Origin: Clostridia bacterium
GTDB lineage: Bacteria; Bacillota; Clostridia; Oscillospirales; CAG-272
Direction: 5' to 3'
DNA length: 64,000 bases
Assembly: GCA_017536475.1 (NCBI GenBank)
Contig: JAFXHH010000003.1
Coordinates: forward strand, 62,001-126,000
Positions 8,408-17,985 of this stretch are shown in pieces. Within the stretch, counting starts at the first letter, position 1. The number at the start of each line of letters is the position of its first letter. Made by a program: the position numbers and the translations under genes. A model generated the notes under the pieces. It was not told the origin of the DNA, ran no database searches, and saw only the letters and a program-made list of their open reading frames with translations.

Positions 8408-8437
8408 AAATTTGCTCCTCCGATTTTATTTCGATTT

Positions 8438-11400
8438 TTAGAAAAAGCTTAATTGGTCGGTTTCGTCAAGCCCTTCGAGAACCTTGTTATTTCGAAGCAC
8501 GTCGATAACGGATTTTGTAAGCTTTGCTCTTATCTGAAGGTCCTCGACCGAGAAGAAGGGCTCTTCGTCTCTTGCCGCGACTATATTCGCAGCCGCGTTT
8601 TCACCAAGACCTGACAGTGCCGAGAAAGGCATACGGATCGCGCCATTTTCGGGCACGAATGCCGAGGATTGCGATTTGATGATGTTGATGGGAAGGAATC
8701 TGATTCCTCTTGCCATAGCCTCGTTGACAAGCTGAAGCGTGGGAATGCTCTGCTGCTCCTTAGGAGAAGCTTCTTTTCCGCGTTTTTCAATGTCCTTGAT
8801 AGTAGCTGCGACCTTGCTCTTGCCGCCCATAACTATCTCGGCGTCAAAGCCTCCTGGGGCTACGGTAAACATTGCACAATAGAAGGCTATAGGCTCGTGA
8901 ACCTTATACCATCCCAAGCGTATCGCGGACATGACGTACGCCGCCGCGTGTGCCTTCGGGAACATGTATTTGATCTTTTTACAAGAGCTGATATACCAAT
9001 CGGGAACGTTTGCGGCTTTCATCTCTTCTTCCCATTCGGGAGTAAGTCCTTTACCTTTACGCACCGATTCCATTATTTTGAATGCGTGAGATTTCTCAAC
9101 ACCGTATGCAATAAGGTCGTTCATTATGTTGTCTCGGCATCCGATAACGTTGGAAATATTACATATTCCCTCGTGGATGAGATCCTGGGCATTTCCCGTC
9201 CATACGTCAGTTCCGTGTGAAAGTCCCGATATTTGTAAAAGGTCGGAAAATGATTTCGGCTTTGCTTCCTCGACCATCTTAATAACGAATCTTGTGCCGA
9301 ACTCGGGAAGACCGTAAGTTCCTATATTGCAACCGAGGATATCGTCGGGAGAGATACCGAGAGGCTTGGTTGAAAGGAAGAGCTCGTAGACCGACTTATC
9401 GTTCATTGGAACGCTCATAACGCTCTTGTTTGAATACTTCTCGAGATACTTGTACTTGGTCGGCATATCGTGTCCGAGCTCGTCAAGCTTGAGGAGCGTA
9501 TCGTGGAGATATTCAAACGTGAAGTGGGTGGTGACAATGTTTGAGTTGGGGTCGTCTGCGGGGTGCTGTACGGGGCAGAAATCGTATATTTCAAGTTCTT
9601 TAGGAACAACGACGATGCCCCCCGGGTGCTGACCCGTTGAACGCTTTACACCGACGCAGTTTGAAACTATTCTGTTGACCTCGGCACGCGGCAGGCTGAT
9701 TCCCTTTTCTTCAAGGTATTTCATGACGTAGCCGTACGCCGTTTTATCGGCAAGCGTTCCAATAGTGCCTGCTCTGAACACGTTTTCCGCACCGAAGAGT
9801 TCTTCGGTGTATTTGTGTACCTTACCCTGCACCTCGCCTGAGAAGTTAAGGTCGATATCGGGAGATTTGTCTCCATAGAATCCAAGGAAGGTCTCGAAAG
9901 GAATATGATGTCCGTCGGCGTTAAGCTTCTCGCCGCACTTAGGACATTTTGCATCGGGAAGGTCGAAGCCCGAGCCTACCTTGAGAGGATTTGAGAAGTC
10001 ACTGTACTGACACTTGGGGCACCAATAGTGAGGAGGCAGAGGGTTGACCTCTGAAATACCCGCCATCGATGCGACGAAGGACGATCCGACAGATCCTCTT
10101 GATCCAACGAGATATCCCTGACTTTCACTATACCATACGAGCTTCTGTGCGATCATATAGAGCACGGCGAAACCGTTTTTAATGATAGAAGTTAGCTCCT
10201 TATCGAGTCTTTGCGCTACTATTTCGGGTAGCGGGTCTCCGTACATTGATTTTGCTCGATCGTAGCAAATGCGAGTAAGGTCTTCTTCCGCGCCTTCCAT
10301 TGAGGGTGTGAACGTTCCCTTCGGGAAAGGACGAATGTCGCTGTCGATCATGTCGTTTATGAGATTTGTATTTGTAACTACGACCTCGTATGCCTTTTCC
10401 TTGCCGAGATATGCGAATTCCTCGAGCATCTCCTCTGTTGTGCGATAATATATGTGAGAATCCTTGTCGAAGTCCTTGAATTTTTGTCCCGCAAGCAAGA
10501 TCTTTCGGTAGAGCTCGTCCTCATCGTTCAAAAAGTGCGCATCGCAGGTTGCCACAACCGGCTTGTTGTATTTTTCGCCAAGTGCGACGATTCTGCGGTT
10601 GAAATTGCGAAGATCCTCCTCGTCCTTTGCCTTTTCGTCGGCTATAAGGAAACGGTTGTTGGAGATAGGCTGAATTTCGAGGTAATCATAGAAATTGACT
10701 ATCTCCTCGATCTCCGCCTCGGGTCTGTTATCAAGAAGCGCGGTAAATAGCTCTCCCGCCTCGCAGGCAGAGCCGATTATAAGCCCCTCTCTATGCTTTT
10801 CAAGCTCGGTCTTGGGTATTCTGGGATTACGCTTGTAATACTTCAAAAATCCCATTGAAATAAGCTTGTAGAGATTTTTGAGTCCTATTTTATTTTTGAC
10901 GAGAATAATCTGATGATAGGGCTTGAGGTTTAGAGGATTGGAGTTTGCGCTCATGTCGCGCTTGAGCTGTTCAAAACTCTTGATATCCTGCTCCCTCATC
11001 GACGCGATCATTTTTATGTAGATCATCGCGAGCATTGCTGCGTCATCGCTTGCTCTGTGGTGATTGAAGTCGCCGAGATGATAATACTCTGCGAGAGTAT
11101 CAAGCTTGTGCTTCTTCAAATCCGGATGGATGTATCGCGAGAGCGCAACGGTGTCGAGATATGGGTTTGTGAACGTCATTCCGCATTCTTCTGCGGCGCG
11201 GCGAATAAAGCCTGTATCAAAGTTCGCATTATGTGCGACGAGAAGCTTTTTGCCACCTCCTATAAACTCAAAGAAGTTTTGAAGTGCTTCGTCTATTTTG
11301 GGAGCATCAGCTACCATTTCGTCGGTGATGGAGGTCAATTCAACGATATCGGCGGGAATCGGCACTTCGGGATTGACAAACGTATTAAATACGTCGGTGA

Positions 11401-12844
11401 TCTCTCCGTTTTTAACTCTGACGGCTCCTATTTCGGTGATCTTACAGTTTTGAACTGAAAGACCTGTGGTCTCTATATCGAAAACTATCGTTTCTTCGTC
11501 GAAATCTTCGTTATAAGTGCCGTAAAGAGCACCTGCGGTATTGTTGACAAAATACGCCTCAACACCGTATATTACCTTCTGACCGATCTTTTCGGATGCG
11601 AGCATGGCCTCCTGATAGCCTTGAACGGTTCCGTGGTCGGTTATTGCGACGGCGGGATGTCCCCAAGCCTTTGCCTGCTTTACCGCAACGTCAGGAGGAA
11701 TGAGAGCGTCCATGTGTGACATCTGGGTGTGCAAATGAAGCTCAACACGCTTCACGGGAGCGTTGTCGACTCTCGAAAGCTTTTTGATCTTTGCGATGTT
11801 GGAGAAAAAGAACTGAAAATCGGTTCCCTCGGTTCTGTCCTTTCGGGTCTCCTTTTTGGAGTAGCCCTTGAGGGCGATAACCGCGCCGTTCTTTACGTTT
11901 TCGGAGATATCGGCGGCATCCTCAAGTGTGGCGAAGCATTTTACCTCAACGGACGAATTACCGTCGCTTATTGAGAAGGAAATGTTCATTTTCTCGCCCG
12001 AACGGCTGGGCTCTTGGGCGTAGTCAAAGACGGTTCCGAGAATTACTATGTTTCTTTGTGGCTTTGTGATATCCGAGATCGACGTGGGAGTTATCTCAAA
12101 CGGCTCGCCGTAGACGTATTCGGGAGAGGAAACGTCGAATTTTGTGTTTCCGATCTGACAAATACCGTCGTTAACTGTGGGTACGGCGTTTTCATCAAAC
12201 AAAGAGGTCTTTCTCGGAAGCATATTTGCCTCCTCTGCGGACGGCGGTGTCGCGCTGAGCCGACTTGCCATTCTTGCCTCGTACGCCCTTTCCTCTGCCG
12301 CCATTCTTTTGTCAAAATCTTCTATGTACTTTTCGAGCGAATTGTTGCTGGCAAGGAAGATCTCGTCGCTGGTGTGTACGACGTTAACGCGTACGTTGAT
12401 GCCGAATTCGGAGAGGATAATTCCCTGCATTACCGACGGGGTGCGAGCATCGTAAAGCAGTCTTATACCGTTTTCGTCGAACGGTATCTCGACAGTCAGA
12501 GTGTTATTTTCAAGATTGAATCTGTATTTGCTGAAAAATCCACGCGCGACGATGCCTACGTTTTCGGTTTCCTTCAACAACTCCGGAACGTAGTTGCTAT
12601 CAAAAAGATTTGACGGATAATGAGGCATTATTTTGACCCAATTCAGTGAATATGCCTTTGCTATCTCGCGCTCTATTCGATAGAGCTTGTCCTTTTCAAT
12701 AAGCGCAGGAAAATCAGCCGACGCCTGCAAAATTCTGTTTTCCTTGTCGGCTTGTATTTTGATATTCTGCGCCTGATTCAAGATCTGCGCGCTGTGTTCA
12801 TCGGCTTTGTATTTTTCAAAAATCTGTAAAAATGTCTTTGACAT
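8438..12844 (-). CDS. polC: DNA polymerase III alpha subunit, Gram-positive type (PolC)
   Basis: Protein of 1468 aa, the family's usual size. PolC is the main leading-strand replicase of Bacillota and carries its own proofreading exonuclease. Order: N-terminal domain, OB fold (about 265-355), PHP domain starting with VELHLHTQMSHMD (367 on, HxH at 370/372), a DnaQ-type exonuclease inserted in it with DIETTG (456-461), the rest of PHP, then the polymerase. Polymerase motifs include GSRGSVGSSFVA and SPDIDLNFSGE (metal-binding Asp pair). A zinc site, CPKCQYSD and AKCPKCGEK, lies between them. It follows ispG by four bases in the conserved cluster. A second replicase, DnaE, is encoded at 49654-53310. 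Confidence 0.98.
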   Translation of the reverse strand: MSKTFLQIFEKYKADEHSAQILNQAQNIKIQADKENRILQASADFPALIEKDKLYRIEREIAKAYSLNWVKIMPHYPSNLFDSNYVPELLKETENVGIVARGFFSKYRFNLENNTLTVEIPFDENGIRLLYDARTPSVMQGIILSEFGINVRVNVVHTSDEIFLASNNSLEKYIEDFDKRMAAEERAYEARMASRLSATPPSAEEANMLPRKTSLFDENAVPTVNDGICQIGNTKFDVSSPEYVYGEPFEITPTSISDITKPQRNIVILGTVFDYAQEPSRSGEKMNISFSISDGNSSVEVKCFATLEDAADISENVKNGAVIALKGYSKKETRKDRTEGTDFQFFFSNIAKIKKLSRVDNAPVKRVELHLHTQMSHMDALIPPDVAVKQAKAWGHPAVAITDHGTVQGYQEAMLASEKIGQKVIYGVEAYFVNNTAGALYGTYNEDFDEETIVFDIETTGLSVQNCKITEIGAVRVKNGEITDVFNTFVNPEVPIPADIVELTSITDEMVADAPKIDEALQNFFEFIGGGKKLLVAHNANFDTGFIRRAAEECGMTFTNPYLDTVALSRYIHPDLKKHKLDTLAEYYHLGDFNHHRASDDAAMLAMIYIKMIASMREQDIKSFEQLKRDMSANSNPLNLKPYHQIILVKNKIGLKNLYKLISMGFLKYYKRNPRIPKTELEKHREGLIIGSACEAGELFTALLDNRPEAEIEEIVNFYDYLEIQPISNNRFLIADEKAKDEEDLRNFNRRIVALGEKYNKPVVATCDAHFLNDEDELYRKILLAGQKFKDFDKDSHIYYRTTEEMLEEFAYLGKEKAYEVVVTNTNLINDMIDSDIRPFPKGTFTPSMEGAEEDLTRICYDRAKSMYGDPLPEIVAQRLDKELTSIIKNGFAVLYMIAQKLVWYSESQGYLVGSRGSVGSSFVASMAGISEVNPLPPHYWCPKCQYSDFSNPLKVGSGFDLPDAKCPKCGEKLNADGHHIPFETFLGFYGDKSPDIDLNFSGEVQGKVHKYTEELFGAENVFRAGTIGTLADKTAYGYVMKYLEEKGISLPRAEVNRIVSNCVGVKRSTGQHPGGIVVVPKELEIYDFCPVQHPADDPNSNIVTTHFTFEYLHDTLLKLDELGHDMPTKYKYLEKYSNKSVMSVPMNDKSVYELFLSTKPLGISPDDILGCNIGTYGLPEFGTRFVIKMVEEAKPKSFSDLLQISGLSHGTDVWTGNAQDLIHEGICNISNVIGCRDNIMNDLIAYGVEKSHAFKIMESVRKGKGLTPEWEEEMKAANVPDWYISSCKKIKYMFPKAHAAAYVMSAIRLGWYKVHEPIAFYCAMFTVAPGGFDAEIVMGGKSKVAATIKDIEKRGKEASPKEQQSIPTLQLVNEAMARGIRFLPINIIKSQSSAFVPENGAIRMPFSALSGLGENAAANIVAARDEEPFFSVEDLQIRAKLTKSVIDVLRNNKVLEGLDETDQLSFF

Positions 12845-12848
12845 ATCT

Positions 12849-13943
12849 TTAAGAGAATCTTTCTTCCTTGATCTTTTTAATGTTCTTTATCAAAGTTGGG
12901 ATAATATCGCTTTCGGATATCTTTCCAAGGGCTTGTCCGTGGGCGAAAAGCAATGCTTCGCCCTTACCGCCCGCGATACCTATATCCGCCTCGTGCGCTT
13001 CACCGGGACCGTTTACGATGCATCCCATAAGCGCAACGGTTATCGGGAGATCGGAAAGTCCCTCCGCAGCAACTGCAGCTTCAAATTGCGCGCTCAGGGA
13101 TATAAGATCGATTTTTGTTCGTCCGCAGGTGGGGCAGCTGACTATATTCATTCCGCACTGACCCTGAACGTTGAGGGCGTTCAGAATATCCTTTGCGGCG
13201 GCGACCTCTTTTACGGGATCTGCCGTGAGAGAAACTCTCAATGTGTCGCCTATTCCGTCGCAAAGCAAAGCGCCGATTCCTATAGCACTCTTGATGCTGC
13301 CGCCTTTCTCTGCGCCCGCCTCGGTAACTCCGATATGTATCGGATAATCGCATCTCTCTGCAACCAATCGGTTGGCGGCGATCATAGTCGTAACGTCGGA
13401 GGATTTTATAGAGATAGCCGTATCATAAAAATCATATTTTTCAAGAATAGACGCGTGATAAAGCGCACTTTCGCAGAGCGCCTCGGGAGTGGGAGAGCCG
13501 TATTTGGCAAGAATGTGCTTTTCCACCGAGCCGCTGTTAACGCCGATTCTTATCGGGATATTCCTTCCCTTGCAAGCCGCTACTACTGCTTTGACTCGCT
13601 CCTCATCGCCGATGTTACCGGGATTTATACGGATCTTGTCGACTCCGTATTCTGCTGCCTTGAGCGCCGCACGATAGTCAAAATGGATATCCGCCACTAT
13701 AGGTGTGCGAATTCCCGATTCCTTAATTATTCTAACGGTTTCTGCCGCTTCGGCATCGGGGACGGTTATACGGACGACGTCGCAGCCTGCCGATGAGAGC
13801 CTTTTGATCTGCTCGAGGGTGGCTATAGCGTCCTTTGTGTCGGTATTCGTCATGGACTGAATGGCGATCTTATTATCGCCGCCTATTTTGACGTTTCCAA
13901 CTGTGATTTCTCTTGTTTTTCGTCTTATATCGTTATAGATCAT
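12849..13943 (-). CDS. ispG: 4-hydroxy-3-methylbut-2-enyl diphosphate synthase
   Basis: Protein of 364 aa, the bacterial single-domain length. IspG (GcpE) converts 2-C-methyl-D-erythritol 2,4-cyclodiphosphate to HMBPP, the penultimate step of the MEP isoprenoid pathway, using a [4Fe-4S] cluster. The N-terminal TIM barrel begins with IGGDNKIAIQSMTNTDT, and the cluster site SCPTCGRT with the later ALMGCIVNGPGEA supplies the three cysteines and conserved Glu. Fifteen bases separate it from rseP upstream. Together with dxr here and ispE at 42.4 kb it shows the organism uses the MEP route. Confidence 0.98.
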   Translation of the reverse strand: MIYNDIRRKTREITVGNVKIGGDNKIAIQSMTNTDTKDAIATLEQIKRLSSAGCDVVRITVPDAEAAETVRIIKESGIRTPIVADIHFDYRAALKAAEYGVDKIRINPGNIGDEERVKAVVAACKGRNIPIRIGVNSGSVEKHILAKYGSPTPEALCESALYHASILEKYDFYDTAISIKSSDVTTMIAANRLVAERCDYPIHIGVTEAGAEKGGSIKSAIGIGALLCDGIGDTLRVSLTADPVKEVAAAKDILNALNVQGQCGMNIVSCPTCGRTKIDLISLSAQFEAAVAAEGLSDLPITVALMGCIVNGPGEAHEADIGIAGGKGEALLFAHGQALGKISESDIIPTLIKNIKKIKEERFS

Positions 13944-13958
13944 TTCTTAATCCTTCGT

Positions 13959-15116
13959 TTAAATGAAAAGAGTGAAAATATCCTTGAAGGTGATAAATAT
14001 CATCAATGCAAAAAGGATGAGTATGCCAACCGTGTTGACCATCTGCTCAACCTCTTTTTTAACGGGCTTTCTCGTTATCGCTTCGATAAGCAAAAATACG
14101 ATCCTGCCGCCGTCAAGCGCGGGCACGGGCAGAAGATTGAATACTCCAAGATTCATAGTAATGAGCGTAAAGAGATAAAGCAAGGAGGAGGCTCCGTTCT
14201 TTGTTGCCTGCCCTACAGCCCCTGCCATTCCTACGGGACCGGATACCGCCTCAGCGCCGTAACGGCCCGTCAAAAGATCCTTTAGGCTATCGGTGATGAT
14301 CTTGATTGTCGAGAAGGATCTGAAGACCGAGTGCTTCAATATCGATTTGAACGTAGGCTTTTCTCCGTAAATCGTGAAGTCGTACGAGCCAAAGGTTGCA
14401 CCCGCAGAGGTCTCTGTCGGGAAAACGACATCCTCAAGTGTGATAGTCTCGCCGTTTCGGATTACGACTATATCGATCGGCTCGTAGCCGCTGTTCATTA
14501 TCTCGTAAACAAGCTCGTTTCCCGTGTGAATTCTTACTCCGTCTACCTTAATTACGGTATCGCCCACCATTAAAGGCGATTCGCATTTATCGGACAAGGC
14601 GTTTTCCTGAAATCCCGCGATGGTATTGGAGGCGAGATATCCGTTCTGCGCGCTTTCTATACCAACGAGCGAGAACATGCACAGAATACCGAGTAGAATA
14701 TTCATTATAGGGCCTGCTATGGTGATAAGGAATCTTTGCCAAACCGATTTATTACAGAACGCGTTGACGTCTGTTGAAGCGTCGTCCTCTCCTGCCATAC
14801 TGACGTATCCGCCTATGGGCAGAGCTCTTACGCTGAAGACCGTTTTCGCATTTTCGGTAGCGGTTTCACCATCAAGCGCTTCCGTATTGAGCGAGACATC
14901 TTCATTATCAGACGAGTGGAAGGAGTTTGCTATTTCGGTTTCTTCGTTTTTATTTCTTTTCTTTTTTGTTGTGAAGATTGCAGGACCCATTCCTATTGAA
15001 AATTCCAATACCGTCACTTTGAAAAGCTTGGCAAAAAGAAAGTGACCAAGCTCATGAATGACTACCATTATGCTGAGCAATACCAGCGTCAGCAGCAAAT
15101 ACAAAATAGTGTCCAT
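13959..15116 (-). CDS. rseP: RIP site-2 zinc metalloprotease RseP
   Basis: Protein of 385 aa. Membrane-embedded protease that cuts transmembrane regulators and signal peptides. Zinc site HELGH (residues 21-25) lies in the first membrane helix; the third ligand region PVPALDGGRI is near residue 335. A single PDZ domain (about 195-260) includes PLMVGDTVIKVDGV. Between the first helix and GGYVSMAGE, residues of about 52-95 form a charged, Ser/Thr/Glu-rich insert not found in short homologues. It sits between dxr and ispG, the standard position in Bacillota. Confidence 0.96.
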   Translation of the reverse strand: MDTILYLLLTLVLLSIMVVIHELGHFLFAKLFKVTVLEFSIGMGPAIFTTKKKRNKNEETEIANSFHSSDNEDVSLNTEALDGETATENAKTVFSVRALPIGGYVSMAGEDDASTDVNAFCNKSVWQRFLITIAGPIMNILLGILCMFSLVGIESAQNGYLASNTIAGFQENALSDKCESPLMVGDTVIKVDGVRIHTGNELVYEIMNSGYEPIDIVVIRNGETITLEDVVFPTETSAGATFGSYDFTIYGEKPTFKSILKHSVFRSFSTIKIITDSLKDLLTGRYGAEAVSGPVGMAGAVGQATKNGASSLLYLFTLITMNLGVFNLLPVPALDGGRIVFLLIEAITRKPVKKEVEQMVNTVGILILFALMIFITFKDIFTLFI

Positions 15117-15133
15117 AAAATCTCCGTTTAAAA

Positions 15134-16315
15134 TTAATTGCGTTTTGAAATAAGTGCCGTTGCTCTTTCCCTTGCAGATGCCGCGGCTTCAAGTATCTCG
15201 TCAGGATCGTGAATATCCTTGCAATATGACATAGCATCAACAGTGTTGCATACAACGTCAAAAATATCGCAAAATCCGATCTTTTTATTCAAAAACGCGG
15301 CAACCGCCTCTTCATTGGCGGCGTTAAGCACCGCGGGAACGGCTCCGCCGAGAGTAATTGCCTCGTAAGCCTTTGCCAAAAGCACGAAGGTGTCCATATC
15401 GGGCTTGGCGAAGGTCAGTTTGCCAATCGAGAACAGATCGAGCTCTTTTGTGGTTGCCTCGGTTCTTTCGGGGTGAGTTAATGCGTACTGAACGCAATGT
15501 CTCATATCGGGAACCGACATCTGAGCGATAACGCTGTTATCAATATATTCGACCGCAGAATGTATTATGCTTTCTCTGTGGACGACGACTCTTACCTGCT
15601 CGGGTTTAACTCCAAAAAGGTGCACCGCCTCTATGACCTCAAAGCCTTTGTTCATCAATGTCGCACTGTCGATTGTAATCTTTGGACCCATTTTCCATGT
15701 GGGGTGAGCGAGAGCAGTTTCTACCGTTACGCCCGAGAGTTGTTCTTTATTATAGCTGAAAAACGGACCGCCCGACGCGGTGAGAATGAGATTTTTAATT
15801 TCCTCATTCTTGCCCGAGCGCAAGCACTGAAAGATAGCGCAATGCTCACTATCCACGGGAAGTATTTCTATCCCATTTTCCTTTGCGGCTTTCATTACCG
15901 CCTCTCCGCTGACGACCAAGGACTCTTTGTTTGCCAAAGCGAGCTTTTTCTTGCAGTTCAGCGTTGTCAAAGTGGGCTTCAGACCTGCTTCTCCAACTAT
16001 AGAATTCTCTACTACCTGACCAGATTCCCCATTGCCGTTCGTTTCTGCAATCATTTCGCAGATGCCCTCGGTTTTGGCATAGACCTTGATATCGGTATCC
16101 TTCAGGCGCTCCTTGAGGTCCTTCGCGGCGTCGGGGTCGCTCATAGCACAGGCTTTGACGTTAAAATGCCTTGCCTGCTCCTCTGTCCTTCTTACGTTTT
16201 TATGTGCCGAGATGGCGTCGACCGAAACTCCGAATTTTTCAGCTACGTCGATCGCCTGCTCGCCGACCGATCCCGTTGATCCCAGGATCATCATACTTGG
16301 TTTTTTCGTATTCAT
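15134..16315 (-). CDS. dxr: 1-deoxy-D-xylulose 5-phosphate reductoisomerase
   Basis: Protein of 393 aa. Dxr rearranges and reduces DXP to 2-C-methyl-D-erythritol 4-phosphate with NADPH, the committed step of the MEP pathway. The NADPH loop GSTGSVGEQAIDV is at residues 12-24. Later come ANKESLVVSG, the metal-binding LPVDSEHCAIFQCL, and the C-terminal NAANEEAVAAFL. Gaps to cdsA (8 bases) and rseP (17 bases) place it firmly in the operon. Confidence 0.98.
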   Translation of the reverse strand: MNTKKPSMMILGSTGSVGEQAIDVAEKFGVSVDAISAHKNVRRTEEQARHFNVKACAMSDPDAAKDLKERLKDTDIKVYAKTEGICEMIAETNGNGESGQVVENSIVGEAGLKPTLTTLNCKKKLALANKESLVVSGEAVMKAAKENGIEILPVDSEHCAIFQCLRSGKNEEIKNLILTASGGPFFSYNKEQLSGVTVETALAHPTWKMGPKITIDSATLMNKGFEVIEAVHLFGVKPEQVRVVVHRESIIHSAVEYIDNSVIAQMSVPDMRHCVQYALTHPERTEATTKELDLFSIGKLTFAKPDMDTFVLLAKAYEAITLGGAVPAVLNAANEEAVAAFLNKKIGFCDIFDVVCNTVDAMSYCKDIHDPDEILEAAASARERATALISKRN

Positions 16316-16323
16316 ATCTATCC

Positions 16324-17184
16324 TTATTTTGTGATCGGAAGCAGTTCAAAATACGTGCAAATGAAAGCAAGAATAAGAGAAACTGCCAAAACCGAATCGA
16401 ATCTGTCAAGAATGCCACCGTGTCCCGGGAAAAGCTTTCCGTAATCCTTGATACCGTAATGTCTCTTCACGAGGGACATTATGAGGTCGCCTATCTGGGA
16501 CACCACCGAGATAAACACTCCGCTTATCGCAAGAACCAAATAATTTGCCTTTATGAGTCCGTTGGGATTGAAGAACTTTTCGATTACAAGACCGAAAACA
16601 AGCATTCCAATTACACAAAAGATAACGCCACCGATCGCACCCTCTATAGTCTTTTTAGGGCTTACCGATGGAATAAGCTTGTGCTTTCCGAAGAATCTTC
16701 CCGAAAAATAAGCAAAGCTATCGGTCACCCACGCGCAAATAAACGTCAGCAAATAGATGTATACGCCGTTATTTATAAAATCGTGAATGTAAACTATTGC
16801 TCCAAAAGCCGCGATTATGTAGAACGACATCGCAAAGATAAGTCCTGCGTCTGTAACGGCAATTTTTTTGTTTGCAAATACGGCAACACCGAAAACGTAC
16901 AGAGCAACTATAAATGCAATACCTACAAGAAGCTTGACTGCTTCGGAAAGAAAGATCCCGTTTTCACGAGTGTATCTCATACAAAGCGGAACAAATGCCG
17001 CAACAAGACAAAGCGGTATTGTAAAAAACAGATTCTTTTTTTGTCCCATACAACCGAGCACCTCTATAATGCCGATGACGGCACAAAGAGATATTGCGGC
17101 GGGAAATACCCAGGTATCGCTGAATATAACGATCGGAACGAATACGCAGAGCGCAACTATTGCCGTAATTATTCTTTTTAACAT
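16324..17184 (-). CDS. cdsA: Phosphatidate cytidylyltransferase
   Basis: Protein of 286 aa with about eight membrane helices. CdsA makes CDP-diacylglycerol from phosphatidic acid and CTP for phospholipid synthesis. The family signature near the C-terminus is clear: SLVKRHYGIKDYG followed by PGHGGILDRFDS. I chose ATG 17184 rather than the upstream in-frame start at 17217, because AGAAGGA lies correctly spaced before it and this avoids overlapping uppS, whose stop is at 17189. Confidence 0.96.
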   Translation of the reverse strand: MLKRIITAIVALCVFVPIVIFSDTWVFPAAISLCAVIGIIEVLGCMGQKKNLFFTIPLCLVAAFVPLCMRYTRENGIFLSEAVKLLVGIAFIVALYVFGVAVFANKKIAVTDAGLIFAMSFYIIAAFGAIVYIHDFINNGVYIYLLTFICAWVTDSFAYFSGRFFGKHKLIPSVSPKKTIEGAIGGVIFCVIGMLVFGLVIEKFFNPNGLIKANYLVLAISGVFISVVSQIGDLIMSLVKRHYGIKDYGKLFPGHGGILDRFDSVLAVSLILAFICTYFELLPITK

Positions 17185-17188
17185 AAGA

Positions 17189-17902
17189 TCAATCCTTCTT
17201 TTCAGGTTCTTTATCAAGTCCGCCGAAGCGTCTTTTTCTGGAGTAAAATGCGTCTACTGCTCGGTCTACGTCGTCCGACGTCATATCGGGCCAAAGCGTA
17301 TCGGTGAAATACAGCTCGGAGTATGCCGCTTGCCATAGCAGAAAGTTTGAAATGCGAAGGTCTCCCCCCGTGCGAACGATCAGGTCTGGATCGGGGCAAT
17401 CGCCCGTGTACAGAGCCGCGTTGACGTCCTGCTCGGTTACCTCTCTCTTGCCCTCGGTCAAAAGCTTATTGAAGGCAGTGACGAGCTCGGCGCGCGAGCC
17501 GTAGTTTATCGCAACGTTTAAAACGTATTCGTTCCTTGCGGTCTCTTTTGTCATTTTGTCGATCTTTTCGACTATTTTAGGGTCTAATACACTTACGTCG
17601 CCAATGAAGCGTATGGAAGCGTTATCGGGACGCTGTTTGTCAAGATATTCGTCAAGCAGCTTCATTATTGCGTTGACTTCTCTTTTCGGGCGTTTCCAAT
17701 TTTCAGTTGAAAAGGCGTAAACGGTAAGATATCTTATTCCGATTTTATGGCAGTATTCGGTAATTTCTCGGAACACCTGTGCACCGTTTTTGTGTCCGTA
17801 TTCGCGCGGCATATTACGAGCCGTTGCCCATCTGCCGTTACCGTCCATAATGAACGCGATGTGTTGAAGCCTATCGTCCACTTTTTTTACATTATTAGTC
17901 AT
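17189..17902 (-). CDS. uppS: Isoprenyl transferase (undecaprenyl diphosphate synthase)
   Basis: Protein of 237 aa. It condenses isopentenyl diphosphates in cis onto farnesyl diphosphate to give undecaprenyl diphosphate, the lipid carrier for peptidoglycan. The P-loop-like motif FIMDGNGRWA holds the catalytic Asp (residue 20). LTVYAFSTENWKR and the C-terminal DPDLIVRTGGDLRISNFL with SELYFTD are also diagnostic. ATG 17902 is preferred to a TTG two codons upstream. A hairpin lies between frr and this gene, so part of the expression may be separately controlled. Confidence 0.97.
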   Translation of the reverse strand: MTNNVKKVDDRLQHIAFIMDGNGRWATARNMPREYGHKNGAQVFREITEYCHKIGIRYLTVYAFSTENWKRPKREVNAIMKLLDEYLDKQRPDNASIRFIGDVSVLDPKIVEKIDKMTKETARNEYVLNVAINYGSRAELVTAFNKLLTEGKREVTEQDVNAALYTGDCPDPDLIVRTGGDLRISNFLLWQAAYSELYFTDTLWPDMTSDDVDRAVDAFYSRKRRFGGLDKEPEKKD

Positions 17903-17923
17903 AATCAAAACCTTTTATGGAAA

Positions 17924-17955
17924 TTAAAGCGGAAGCATATTCTCTTCCGCTTTAA
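17924..17955 (-). terminator. Hairpin between frr and uppS
   Basis: A 12-bp perfect inverted repeat (arms 17924-17935 and 17944-17955, 8-base loop) lies in the 83-base gap after frr. On the minus strand it is followed only by AATTTCC, so it is probably a leaky terminator that tunes expression of the distal operon. Confidence 0.5.
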
Positions 17956-17985
17956 AAGTTATTAAAAATATGTGTCCTACAAGGA

